Shown in pieces: positions 1 to 10,086 of a DNA stretch of 64,000 nucleotides. The notes under the pieces were generated by a model. That model saw only the letters and a program-made list of their open reading frames with translations, was not told the origin of the DNA and did not search any database. Both the position numbers and the translations under genes were made by a program. This stretch comes from Apoda limacodes (Eukaryota; Arthropoda; Insecta; Lepidoptera; Limacodidae): the NCBI GenBank assembly GCA_946406115.1, contig OX291552.1, positions 10,054,836 through 10,118,835 on the forward strand, read 5' to 3'. How positions within the stretch are numbered: the stretch's first letter is position 1; each line of letters opens with the position of its first letter.

Positions 1-156
1 AAGCACTAAAGAACTTCTAAAAAGGGCCTCTTTCGTGGTTATATGTGAGCTGCATGCTATAATTAAATTCTTAACACTGATATGATAGTTTTAACGTTAG
101 TTAGAACTACTGTACAGGTCATATAACGCTTATATTAGCGCTAATGTGCTAGTTGG
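1..156 (+). repeat. Repeat copy shared with 9923-10086
   Basis: The first 156 bases match 9923-10086 in the same orientation, from aagcactaaagaact to aatgtgctagttggg, with small indels. The window probably opens inside this element, so its true left end is not visible. Confidence 0.85.
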
Positions 157-316
157 GAGGGACAATAAACAGGTTTAGTATGCAAAATGCTGGTTTCGCC
201 AATATGTACCTATATTTAGCAAGTAATTAGCTTCTAAAGTTGAAAAATTTGGTTCCTCTGAATATTGAAATAACTGAGGAAACTCAAGCTTTATAAAAGC
301 TTTAAAGTATATTTCA

Positions 317-380
317 GACTAATTTTCCACCCGCCCTAAAGTCGGTTATCGGTGAAGTTTTTAACGGCAACTCCTCAATT
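317..380 (-). repeat. Helitron-like short repeat, partial
   Basis: On the minus strand it reads a gaggagttgccgtt segment, then accgataaccgac, then gggcgggtgg. This is the 3' part of a lepidopteran family whose full copies end ccgcgggcaaaagct. It abuts the left foldback arm. Confidence 0.6.
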
Positions 381-3132
381 ACTTATAGAAAAAAATTACT
401 TTGGTAGCAAGTACCGCACGAGCAACTTCTCTTGAGAATATTTTTTGCGTCTTCAAAAAAAAAACAGTTTTTTGGCGATTAAAAATAAACCACTGGACCG
501 ATTTTGCTGAAACTCTTTTCAGATCTAAGTCATTTCGTGACGTATAGATTGATATGGTCACAATAGAAATTGGTCAATTGGTTCTTGAGATATCGTGGAG
601 CAAAAAACTTACTTACGCACAGACATCACTCTTAAAATTATGGTAAACGATTCTCCAGGTCTCAGAACGTAAAGAAAACGCAAATTTAGCGATTTTGATT
701 CCCTCTTCCCTCAAGAAAATTTAAAAAACAGACTCACACTTGACGCTTTTCAAGTAGGGGAAGAGCATACTCCGGGATTCAGAGATAAATTTTATCTATT
801 GGCAACGCAACTCAAGGGACAGCTAAACTGCGTGGCTATACTACTTCATAAAATGAGTTTTGTAAATTAAACAGGGTTATTTGTTATTAAAATGTTTTAT
901 TTGACTATCTGTACCTACTCACTACAAACCTAAAACAATACAAACATAAAAGTTTGGTTAATAGGTACTACTTAGTAAATTTTGTAAGTGCAGGGAGAAT
1001 ATGTATGATGGGGGATTTATTATGGCGGTAATTTTCTCCAGAAATAAGTTGATTTCGATAGAACTAAATATTCTCCCTGCACTTACAAAATTTACTAAGT
1101 AGTACCTATTAACCAAACTTTTGTTAAAATATCGTAACTGACTTTGCTACACATCAAAAATTCGCTGTTCGCAGTTTGATTGCTATTTTTAATAAAATTC
1201 AAACCAATAAATGTTAGCCAAACAATAGTTTTTACTACGCCGTACGTTTAATTGTTTTAACAAAAAAATCTAGAAATAAATCTGTGTACTTAAGGTTATA
1301 TTTACAACTATTATATCTCGCTAAAATATCTTGTATGAATAAAAAAAAAAAACGAGTTGCACTCCGGGAGTGCCGGCAGAAGTGAAAACCTTTACACACG
1401 ATTCGCGCTTAACACTCAAATATTTCACAAGACATGTCTTTGACATTGTCAAGAAATAATAATGTTTGTTTATTTACTTTTTTGACGTAGTATATTTGAC
1501 ATCGCAATCTATCATAGAATTAAAATTCCATATCCAACCTCCCTGTACTACTCATAATCGCGAATACTAAGAATAAAAATTATAATAGGCGTGGCATTAC
1601 GGTTTCCGTATTTTACAAAGACAAAGATGCACTTTGTTTAATTTCCATATTTTAAACACTTTTTATACACGAATTTTACGAATACACAGCAGTATGGCCA
1701 CTACACAGACGGTCGAGCCATCAGCTGTCACCATCCATGGATGCGCGTAGCACGCTGTAACATAAACACACACGACCATTCGCGCAAGCGCCCTGCGCCG
1801 CCTAAACGAAACAGCAGGCGCAGGCATACATTTTCGCCGCGCCGTAGAAAGAGAGGGGGATACTCCCTCTCCTACGCCGCGCCAGCTGTCTACTCTCCAT
1901 CCCTCTTACGAATTTTCACGATCAGGACACGTGACCTGACGCGAGTTTATCATTTTTTACCCATACCAAAAAAAGTGCACAACGCCGCTAAAGAGGTTTT
2001 CACTTCAAAAACTACAGTTTTAAAGAATAAGCCATATATTTCACAACCATGATCAAAAGTGTGTGCCTCTTTACAAAACTGTTTATAATTTTTCATTACC
2101 CGACTGCGCCAGAAGGAGGTTTATGTTTTTCGCGGGTATGTATGTTTATTTCTTTGGCACGCTCTGTAGCCTGAGTGCCTTGATAGATTCGTCTCAATTG
2201 TGAGAGTGACAATGGGTACACAAAATTGTTAAAAAAATCAACAATATTGAATTACTTAGTGATCTAACAAGACAAGGCCGATAACCAACCAACCATCGAA
2301 AAGCCAGTGAATTCCAAGAGGGGTGGGACTACATTGAGAAATTTTAGGTTTGTAGTGAGTAGGTACAGATAGTCAAATAAAACATTTTAATAACAAATAA
2401 CCCTGTTTAATTTACAAAACTCATTTTATGAAGTAGTATAGCCACGCAGTTTAGCTGTCCCTTGAGTTGCGTTGCCAATAGATAAAATTTATGTCTGAAT
2501 CCCGGAGTATGCTCTTCCCCTACTTGAAAAGCGTCAAGTGTGAGTCTGTTTTTTAAATTTTCTTGAGGGAAGAGGGAATCAAAATCGCTAAATTTGCGTT
2601 TTCTTTACGTTCTGAGACCTGGAGAATCGTTTACCATAATTTTAAGAGTGATGTCTGTGCGTAAGTAAGTTTTTTGCTCCACGATATCTCAAGAACCAAT
2701 TGACCAATTTCTCTTGTGACCATATCAATCTATACGTCACGAAATGACTTAAATCTGAAAAGAGTTTCAGCAAAATCGGTCCAGTGGTTTATTTTTAATC
2801 GCCAAAAAACTGTTTTTTTTTGAAGACGCAAAAAATATTCTCAAGAGAAGTTGCTCGTGCGGTACTTGCTACCAAAGTAATTTTTTTCTATAAGTAATTG
2901 AGTAGTAAAAACTATTGTTTGGCTAACATTTATTGGTTTGAATTTTATTAAAAATAGCAATCAAACTGCGAACAGCGAATTTTTGATGTGTAGCAAAGTC
3001 AGTTACGATATTTTAACAAAAGTTTGGTTAATAGGTACTACTTAGTAAATTTTGTAAGTGCAGGGAGAATATGTATGATGGGGGATTTATTATGGCGGTA
3101 ATTTTCTCCAGAAATAAGTTGATTTCGATAGA
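374..3132. repeat. 2.8-kb nested inverted-repeat (foldback) structure
   Basis: Arm 374-933 is the reverse complement of 2345-2905 with few mismatches. Block 951-1062 recurs in the same direction at 3021-3132, and its first half recurs inverted at 1063-1120. Segment 1108-1239 recurs inverted at 2907-3035. The blocks are therefore not in simple mirrored order, which points to two insertions or a rearranged duplication rather than one plain TIR element. The centre (1241-2344) differs and includes a GC-richer stretch at about 1690-1930. A diverged copy of the main arm is at 13093-13415. Confidence 0.85.
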
Positions 3133-3764
3133 ATTAGTTCTATTGTGCATTCGAAGGTGCTAAATTCAATTTTGATCAGTGTTCAAAAATTCAAGATGGC
3201 GGTGCCAATGTGTAAAAAGAAATTCTTCGATAGCCAGAAGTTACTCGTATAGTTGTAGATATAGTCTACTCTAATATATGTAGAATAGGTATATATAGTC
3301 GGTCCTTAAATGCTGTCATAGTAATTATGCTTAATTTATTTTGCTTTTTATTTGTTAGAAAACAATCGAAAATCACACGCCGTTTTTATATTTTTTTTTT
3401 CGTTCATGTTCGAAATTAAAAATTTTGTGCCAGTGACAAAAAAAAGTCATAACTTAGCCAAAATTCGCATAGAGCTGAAAATTGGCAGAGACGTTAAATA
3501 CATAATTATAAATAAAATGTCAAAAATGCCCTTCGATCCTAGTTCTGCAAAAAAAAATTATTCAAGTTCAAACGTACAAAATTAAGGTTTTTTCCATTTT
3601 TCTCGAAAGCGTCAAATATCGTCAATCGAGTGAAGGAATGCAGATATTTAAGAGTACTAGGGGCATTAGCGCCATCATAATTATATTTTTGCACAATCAT
3701 ATGTACATAAATACTTACATATACTTAAAACAATCCATACTACCCATGAATATAATATAATAAT

Positions 3765-3968
3765 AAATATTATAAATGCGAAAGTAAATCCGTCTGTTAC
3801 CTCTTCATGCTTAAACCACTGTACCGATCAAGATGAAATTTGGCATGCAGATAGTTTGAATCCCGGAAAAGGACCTAAACTACTTGAAAACGTCAAGTAT
3901 TATCCGTTCGTTTTTTTTTCCATAATTGAGGTGTTAACGTTGAAATCCTACACCGATGACCGCATACT
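3765..3968 (+). repeat. Helitron-like short repeat
   Basis: This copy starts atattataaatgcgaaag, contains ttacctcttcatgcttaaacc and gatagtttgaatccc, and breaks off after cctacaccgatgacc. It lacks the terminal ccgcgggcaaaagct hairpin end present in the copy at 21833-22053. Confidence 0.65.
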
Positions 3969-4350
3969 AAGAATACAAAAAAGTTTGCAAGAGCAGACCA
4001 GTCTCCACAGCGGCACCCGTTCACAAGTAAGACACATGAATCAGCCATCGCTTCGCTCAACCATGTTTTAGGGAACGCAACGACCCGACGCACATGCCAC
4101 CACGGCGGAGACACTTTGGGAGAGCATGACACACTCAAGCAACTCCAATAAAACTTCTATTGTACTAGTTACAATGTGTGTAGTAAAAGAAAATATAAAT
4201 CCGACAAATGTACTCTGATTTATAGTTGCTGTTAAAAAAAATATTTAGATAAGAGAAGATTGGAAGGTCTCACTCACACACTCAAGGACACACATAAATA
4301 TACATAAAACACAAACAGTGTATCAAAAATGTATACAACTAGGAAAAAGA

Positions 4351-4353
<3 letters not shown>

Positions 4354-4435
<82 letters not shown>
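4354..4435. repeat. (TA)n microsatellite
   Basis: An uninterrupted AT dinucleotide run of about 82 bases. It can extrude as a cruciform, and its length is likely to vary between individuals. Confidence 0.98.
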
Positions 4436-4439
<4 letters not shown>

Positions 4440-4449
4440 AATAAATATA

Positions 4450-4850
4450 GTATTAATAACCCGCTGCAATGCAATCCACCATCGGCCGCCCAGCGCCAGA
4501 GAGGCTCCAAATGCGTGAGGGCGCATCACACAAACGTGCACATATGCATACACATACTCACAGACGTTGTATATCATGAAGAAGCCCAGCCCCCACACGA
4601 CAGTCCAGCAACAAATGCACACCATTTAACGTACTGTCACTTCGGAAACAAGCCTAAGGGAAGAAGAAGTGACAAGAAACTTCCCATCAATCACGCAGGA
4701 ACCAGGCCGCCAAACACACAAAATCTATGCAAATATGTGTAAACATACATACATGTACACCTCTATGTGCCACACCAACCCCCATCCAGAACCCCCCCAA
4801 ACACCAAGCAGCCAACGGTGGACGACTATCCATAGTGCATATAGATTCCC
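4450..4850. other. A/C-rich, G-poor segment of unknown origin
   Basis: Immediately right of the TA run the + strand becomes rich in A and C (for example cacaccaacccccatcc near 4770-4795). Open frames occur on both strands, but none looks like a known protein. It may be the 3' part of a retroelement; I cannot assign it. Confidence 0.4.
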
Positions 4851-4879
4851 ATAAAAAGTATATATATGAATATATATAG

Positions 4880-5050
4880 ATATTTAATCTGAATCTCGGA
4901 AACGGCTCCAACGATTTTCATGAATACTCGTATAGTATGCGGGGGATTCCAGAGCGATAATTCGATCTAGCAACATTTTATTTTTAGAAAACATCCTTTT
5001 ATCCGTGTTTTCAGACAATGATAAACTGAAAAAGTAGAAATACTACTATT
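4880..5050 (+). repeat. Interspersed repeat, 'gaatctcggaaacgg' family
   Basis: This copy reads aatctgaatctcggaaacgg, ccaacgattttcatga, tcgatctag, then ttatccgtgttttcag. The same elements in the same order occur at 14033-14213, 25600-25745 (tail part) and 30190-30450, and inverted at 33158-33402. Confidence 0.7.
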
Positions 5051-5058
5051 TTTTTTTT

Positions 5059-5675
5059 AAGGGTTACGTAGCCAAATGGCGAAAAATGGAATCCTTATGG
5101 ATTCGTCATGTCTGTCTGTCTGTCTGTCCGTCCGTATGTCACAGCCACTTTTTTCCGAAACAATAAGAACTATAGTGTTGAAACTTGGTAAGTAGGTGTA
5201 TTCTGTAAACCGCATTAATATTGTTACACAAAAATAGAAAAAAATAATTTTGGGGGTTCCTCATAATTAGAACTGAAACTCAAAATTTTTTTATGTCAAA
5301 CCCATACGTGTAGGGTATTTATGGATTGGTCTTCAAAAATGATATTGATATTGAGGATTCTTATATCATTTTTTCCTAAACTGAATAGTTTGCGCGAGAG
5401 ACACATCCAAAGTGGTAAAACGTTGCCTCCCCCCCCCCCCCCCTTGTAACTTCTAAAATAGGGGAATGATAAAACTAAAAAAAAATAAAACTTCCACCGA
5501 AAATTGGTTTAAACGAGATCTAGTAAGTAGTTTTTTTTAATACGTCATAAATCATAAACCGCAATTCACCTTTCATTCAATCAACTCAAATATAAAAATA
5601 AAAAAAACATTAAATTTTTATAGATAATGGTACGGAACCCTTCGTGCGCGAGTCCGACTGGCACTTGGCCGATTT
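5059..5675 (+). repeat. TIR-type repeat, 'gggttccgta' family
   Basis: It starts aagggttacgta (5059-5070) and nears its end with tacggaaccctt (5631-5642), an imperfect inverted pair, followed by cgtgcgcgagtccgact and ggccgattttt. A gtctgtctgtctgtccgtcc microsatellite-like run lies near the start. It is a widespread lepidopteran non-autonomous element. Other pieces are at 12491-12905, 19617-19822 and 32165-32712. A 15-C run lies inside at 5429-5443. Confidence 0.7.
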
Positions 5676-6140
5676 TTATTTAATGACAGCCGAATTCAGT
5701 TTAACCAAAATCACATAATGCATTTATTTCCGCAAAATACTTAGACGCATAAGTATATAAAAAGTACCAGTTCAGTGAATGATGCATGAATTCAGGTACT
5801 TGAGATAAGCCTTGAATCTGATTAACAAGGTGCTGTATGGTAGAAGGCGATGCGGTACTTCCACTAACCTTGGCTGAGGCTGATGCGTATTTAGTCATGA
5901 AGCTCTCTCGACTTGTTCGCTTTGGTACTGGACAAAAATACATCTCTCAATAAACATTGCCTATTTGTATGAATTTAAAATTAGCTTCAACTTGAAACTC
6001 AATCGTTTCAATTCTTCGAAAATTATTTCTAATTCGAATACGTGTACGTTTTTGATTTGGAATTTGTTAATGTTTGTGTATCGAGTGACTGATTAACAGA
6101 TCAATAAAATTGGTTGTTATCGAACGTTTGTTTGATGAAA
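5676..6140. other. No recognisable gene; 80-codon minus frame only
   Basis: A minus-strand frame at 5701-5943 reads CPVPKRTSRESFMTK and QHLVNQIQGL. I recognise no family and see no splice context. Confidence 0.4.
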
Positions 6141-6149
6141 ATTAAATCT

Positions 6150-6330
6150 ATACTAATATAATAAAGCTGAAGAGTTTGTTTGTATGCGCGTTTGTTAATC
6201 TCTGGAACTACCAATCGGATCGAATCTTTTTTCATTTCATTGCTCAATTGTTGAGTAGGATTATTTAACATCACGCAACAAGAAAAAGTCGGTAAGAGCC
6301 CAAGGGAAAACGAAGGGACTAACATCTCCA
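6150..6330 (+). repeat. Interspersed repeat, 'aaagctgaagagtttg' family
   Basis: The copy starts atactaatataataaagctgaag with gagtttgtttgt and aatctctggaactacc, then decays. It is a common lepidopteran repeat start. The reverse-complement end of a related family appears at 37620-37880, 40835-41090 and 60590-60850. Confidence 0.55.
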
Positions 6331-6342
6331 GGTCCAACAATG

Positions 6343-6433
6343 GTCAGGACAGAGAAACGTCTGCCACGTCAGAGCAACGTCTGCCAGGTCAGAGCAACGT
6401 CTGCCAGGTCAGAGCAACGTCTGCCAGGTCAGC
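6343..6433 (+). repeat. 20-bp tandem repeat, about four copies
   Basis: The unit gtctgccaggtcagagcaac is repeated head to tail. The first copy differs by one base, and a degenerate unit precedes it. The last unit runs into cagcatgtcag. Confidence 0.95.
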
Positions 6434-7710
6434 ATGTCAGAAAAAAAAGAATTATGTTAGTTATTAACTCACAGCGGTTATGTTATCTAGTCTAATATAA
6501 AAAAGAGGTTAAGTTTTAAAGTTTGGATACAGATAGTGATATCCGAATCCTACTGATTCGATTTCAAAAAATGTTCAATCCATATTTAGAATGAACTTTT
6601 ATATTGGACATATGCTATATGTATTTTGTTTTGAATAGCATACGTTATTTGTTCAAAACATTGCGCATTTGAAATTACGTATGAAATTCATCGATTGTCG
6701 CGAAACCGCAATTGTATATCTTATTTCTATCGGGAATTGTTAGCAACAACTTACGTAATCGAGGCCCTGATGTTTGGCGCAGGGATATCTGGAGGGACAG
6801 AAAATAATATAGAATGCTCTATGTCCTGATCAAGAGTTCCCACGGAAATATTTTTTTTGCGAGACACTATTTGTAACGTCCCGTCGTAATTGTGCATTAT
6901 TTTTTGGCGGAATAGCTGTAGGGACCGAGAAAAATTGCTAGTGAAAACGCGGGGATCGTCTGTCAAAAATAAATTGCATTTTATTAAATTTTAATGTGAC
7001 AAGCTATGATAATATTATGTATGATTAACTAACCAAGCGAACGTTATTTCGTAATAGCTTACATTTGAAAAATTGCTATAAATTGTATGTAGGTACATTT
7101 ATAGCAAATTTCAAAATCTTTCGCCTATCTCAATCGACCCTCTGCCCCCTCCCTTCCTTAACCGCCTCTACCTATCCCCCTATAGCGACATGAAGCGCTC
7201 AATTCAAAATACAAATTGCAAGACAGAAAAACTCTAGTTTGTTTAGTTAAATGTTGTAAAATGCATGTAGTTATTAAGACACCTTTTTCACCTTTTTGTG
7301 GAGCAGTAATGGCGCATCAGCCTACTAGATAGTGCATTTAGACAAAAAAAAAAGGTTAAGTAGACTTTTATATACTTGAGACAAATGGACTAACATTCAG
7401 CAATAGTGCGCTCAACACCAGCCAACAAAAAACAAGAAGATAAAACTCAGGACAAAGAATAATGCCAACATAAACCTTGTGGAGCGGCGGCAAAGAGAAC
7501 TCCTGCCAGGCGAGGTGTATATGCCTATGTATATTATAACTAAATTCCACTTGAACTAGCTGCAGCTATAGTTTGCTATAAACAAAATTCTCTTGCTATA
7601 ACAAACTTAGTATAATCAATAGGGCAGGCGGAGCCGCTGGCAAAATCTAGTAAGATGTATAAGTATTATTCAATAAAATAAAATTCACAATTTAGTTACA
7701 ATCTTGGCTG
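6434..7710. other. Non-coding sequence with one repeat segment
   Basis: About 6660-6760 matches the interior of the MITE at 11932-12104 (tgcgcatttgaaattacg to gtcgcgaaaccgcaa). The rest holds short frames without recognisable similarity. The segment 7600-7650, with ggcggagccgctggcaaaa, looks like a decayed copy of the Helitron-like 3' end. Confidence 0.4.
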
Positions 7711-7786
7711 TCCGTACCGGGAATCGAACCTTGGGCTTTTGGCATGGCAGGCCAACACGAACGTACTACCACTTGCGCCACTAGGT
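7711..7786 (-). repeat. tRNA-Gly-like SINE head or tRNA relic
   Basis: Read on the minus strand there is an A box (tggcgcaagtgg, from 7780-7769) and a B box (ggttcgattcc, from 7730-7720) at tRNA spacing. Between them is a cctGCCatgcc segment resembling the anticodon arm of tRNA-Gly(GCC). The two acceptor-stem halves do not pair, so it is not a working tRNA. It is most likely the head of a SINE or a tRNA pseudogene. Confidence 0.7.
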
Positions 7787-9674
7787 TGAAATTTTTTTGT
7801 TTCACAGACTTTTGTTTTTTTTTACTTAATGAATATTTGATCTTGGTTTTATATTTTATTACGATTTTAATTTCTTCTTTTCATATTTTCAAGAAGAAAT
7901 GATGCTTTCTACCTCCCGATTCACAACAAAATTAGTATATCTATGTAACAAAAATATAATTTACTATTACCTTATTACCGCCTACGTTTTAAGCGTGGGC
8001 GGAGGGGGCGGAGAAGGCACCTCGCTGAAAGTAGGTAGTCTATTCTATATAAAGCAAAAGACTGACTTCACTTTCCATTTGCAAATCCCTTTTGAGAATT
8101 TCCAGTATCCTGCATTAACTATAAAAAAGTCTTTATTTAATGTTAGATACTATACAGGTACTTAAAAAGGTGACTCTAATTTTAATAAAAAAAAATTAAA
8201 AGCCTACGACACGATTAAAACGTAATCGAAAAAGGCTCAAATAATTTTTAAAAAAAGCAAAGTTAAAAAATTTCAAATTTTAAAAGCCTCGACGGTTGAA
8301 ACGTAATTGTAAAAAGAAAAAAATATTTTAAAAACCCCTGACTTAACCATATTATGTAACGAAAGATAATAAACGTAAAAAGCTTTTTATAATAGAGTTG
8401 ATCTCTTGCGAAGTCAGTCATATAAACAATGGAGTATTAGTTTTCATACACAAGAATACATACTTAGATGAGGCAATAATAAATAACATATTCAACTACC
8501 GAACTTAATAAAAACCAAAGAAGATCTGCCGGGGCTGCCATTAAATGAACTAAAGTTTTGCAGTTTTATAGTAACGTAAATATATTTATTGAAGATTCTT
8601 TACGACGGCATAATGTAACCCAGGATATCTTCATTTTAGTTGAAATTTGCAATAGAGATGGCACACAGGGAGGCAAAGTCTCTCCTCAGACTTAAGGGTT
8701 GGATACAGCTTGTGAATTTCAGTAAGCTGCCTAATACAACAGATTAGGAATTGTAGTACTTACCCAACTAGGACATTGGTGTTGACTGCAGCTTACTTTA
8801 CAGCTTCAAATGCTCATATAGCTCTACAGTGGTTTTAATAGCAACCAACAGAGGTTAACAAGCGATGCTTAATGCTTTAAGACGTATATGAAACATAACT
8901 ATTGACTACTATAGCTAGTTATTGTATATTAGCGGTAGCTAAAGCCACTATATAGGTTTCTTCTACAGATAAAACCTCCCCTAGCAGTTAAAGCTGTAAA
9001 AAGTAGTTACCTGACTCTTATAAACTACTTAATTGTACGGCTCTACGGTACTTGTATGGTTCTAATAAGATCTGTGAGTTCTATATCATTAATGATTGAA
9101 ACGATAGTTCAACCAAATGCTTTCAACGTTGGAAAACATTGTTATGCAACCTAAAGCTATACAATGGTTACTAGAAAAGAAATATTCTATTCTAAAATTA
9201 ACCCTTGTGTAACAGTAAAGGTTGGTTTTTAGGTCAATTACTAATTCCGTATAAAAATCGTAATTTCATGATTTCATTAGATTTTATAAGTTTCTTGCGT
9301 AATATAGTTGTCACTTATATAAACAAAATCCAAATTTAGCATAAAATTAAGCTATAATTATATAAAAAAAAGCAAATCTAGTAATAAAAATATGCACGCT
9401 GCCTATTATCAATAAATAGATTTTATGTAAAATCTTTATGTACTGAGGGCGCATTGAAATTTTTGAAATTGAGATGTAAAACATCATAATATTTACGGTA
9501 AACTGATAAGCGCAGTTGAATTGTATTTTATAATCAGTCAATAACAAAATATATTATAGTATTCCATCATGACCTTACTTTCATTACAAAGTAAATAAAA
9601 ATGATGATAAAATTTCAAAAGCTACATAAATAAAAATATAAATATCGACTCGTAACATAATACGTTATAATTGT
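7787..9674. other. Non-coding, AT-rich; one diverged duplication
   Basis: A segment taaaagcctacgacacg near 8196 recurs in diverged form (taaaagcctcgacggttg) near 8281, about 83 bp apart. Otherwise I see only short frames. A plus frame at 7899-8165 has a GGGGG run and no known similarity. Confidence 0.4.
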
Positions 9675-9879
9675 CTCAGTAATAACGTTTTCAGTGGTAA
9701 ATACCATTAATATATCTCAGTTATAATGCTTGAAGTGGTAAATACCTCTGTTGTGTTACAGTAATAATAATTTGAGCGCTCAATATCACTGCTGTATCTC
9801 AATAATTACGCTTTAAGCGGTAAGGACTACTATTCTATCACTGTTATAACGTTTAAAGCAGTAAGTAATGCCATCTTTG
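9675..9879 (+). repeat. Degenerate tandem array, period about 41 bp
   Basis: Five units start at 9675, 9716, 9758, 9798 and 9839. Each has the pattern ctcagtaataacg, a short near-palindrome such as cgctttaagcg, and ggtaaatacc. A sixth, poorer unit may follow to about 9920. The array ends just before the repeat that begins at 9923. Confidence 0.85.
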
Positions 9880-9922
9880 CACTTTTATAACTTAGCTTAA
9901 CCTTGATATATTGCTATTATGT

Positions 9923-10086
9923 AAGCACTAAAGAACTTTAGGCTCTAAAGACGTGGGTCTCTTTCGTGGTTGTATGTGAGCATGCTATCACTCAATTCTT
10001 AACACTGTTATGTCATTTTGAACGTTAGTTACAACCACTGTACGGGTCATATAACACTTATCTTAGCGCTAATGTGCTAGTTGGGT
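9923..10086 (+). repeat. Second copy of the window-start repeat
   Basis: Same orientation as 1-156, with an extra aggctctaaagacgtgg segment near its start. Both copies end at gtgctagttggg and then diverge. Confidence 0.85.

Noticed and set aside
1741..2052. 103-codon plus frame in the foldback core
   Set aside because: Composition-driven, basic and low-complexity; no recognised domain. Kept only as a finding about GC content.
374..3132. LTR retrotransposon
   Set aside because: The long repeats are inverted, not direct, and there is no gag-pol frame or primer-binding site.
4274..4625. Open frames on both strands through the TA run (IYIYIY)
   Set aside because: They are translations of a dinucleotide repeat.
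5701..5943. 80-codon minus frame
   Set aside because: No recognisable family or splice signals; cannot be supported as a gene.
7711..7786. Functional tRNA gene
   Set aside because: Acceptor-stem halves do not pair; only the promoter boxes and anticodon-arm likeness remain.
9675..9879. CRISPR array
   Set aside because: Repeats are degenerate and contiguous with no spacers, and the genome is eukaryotic.
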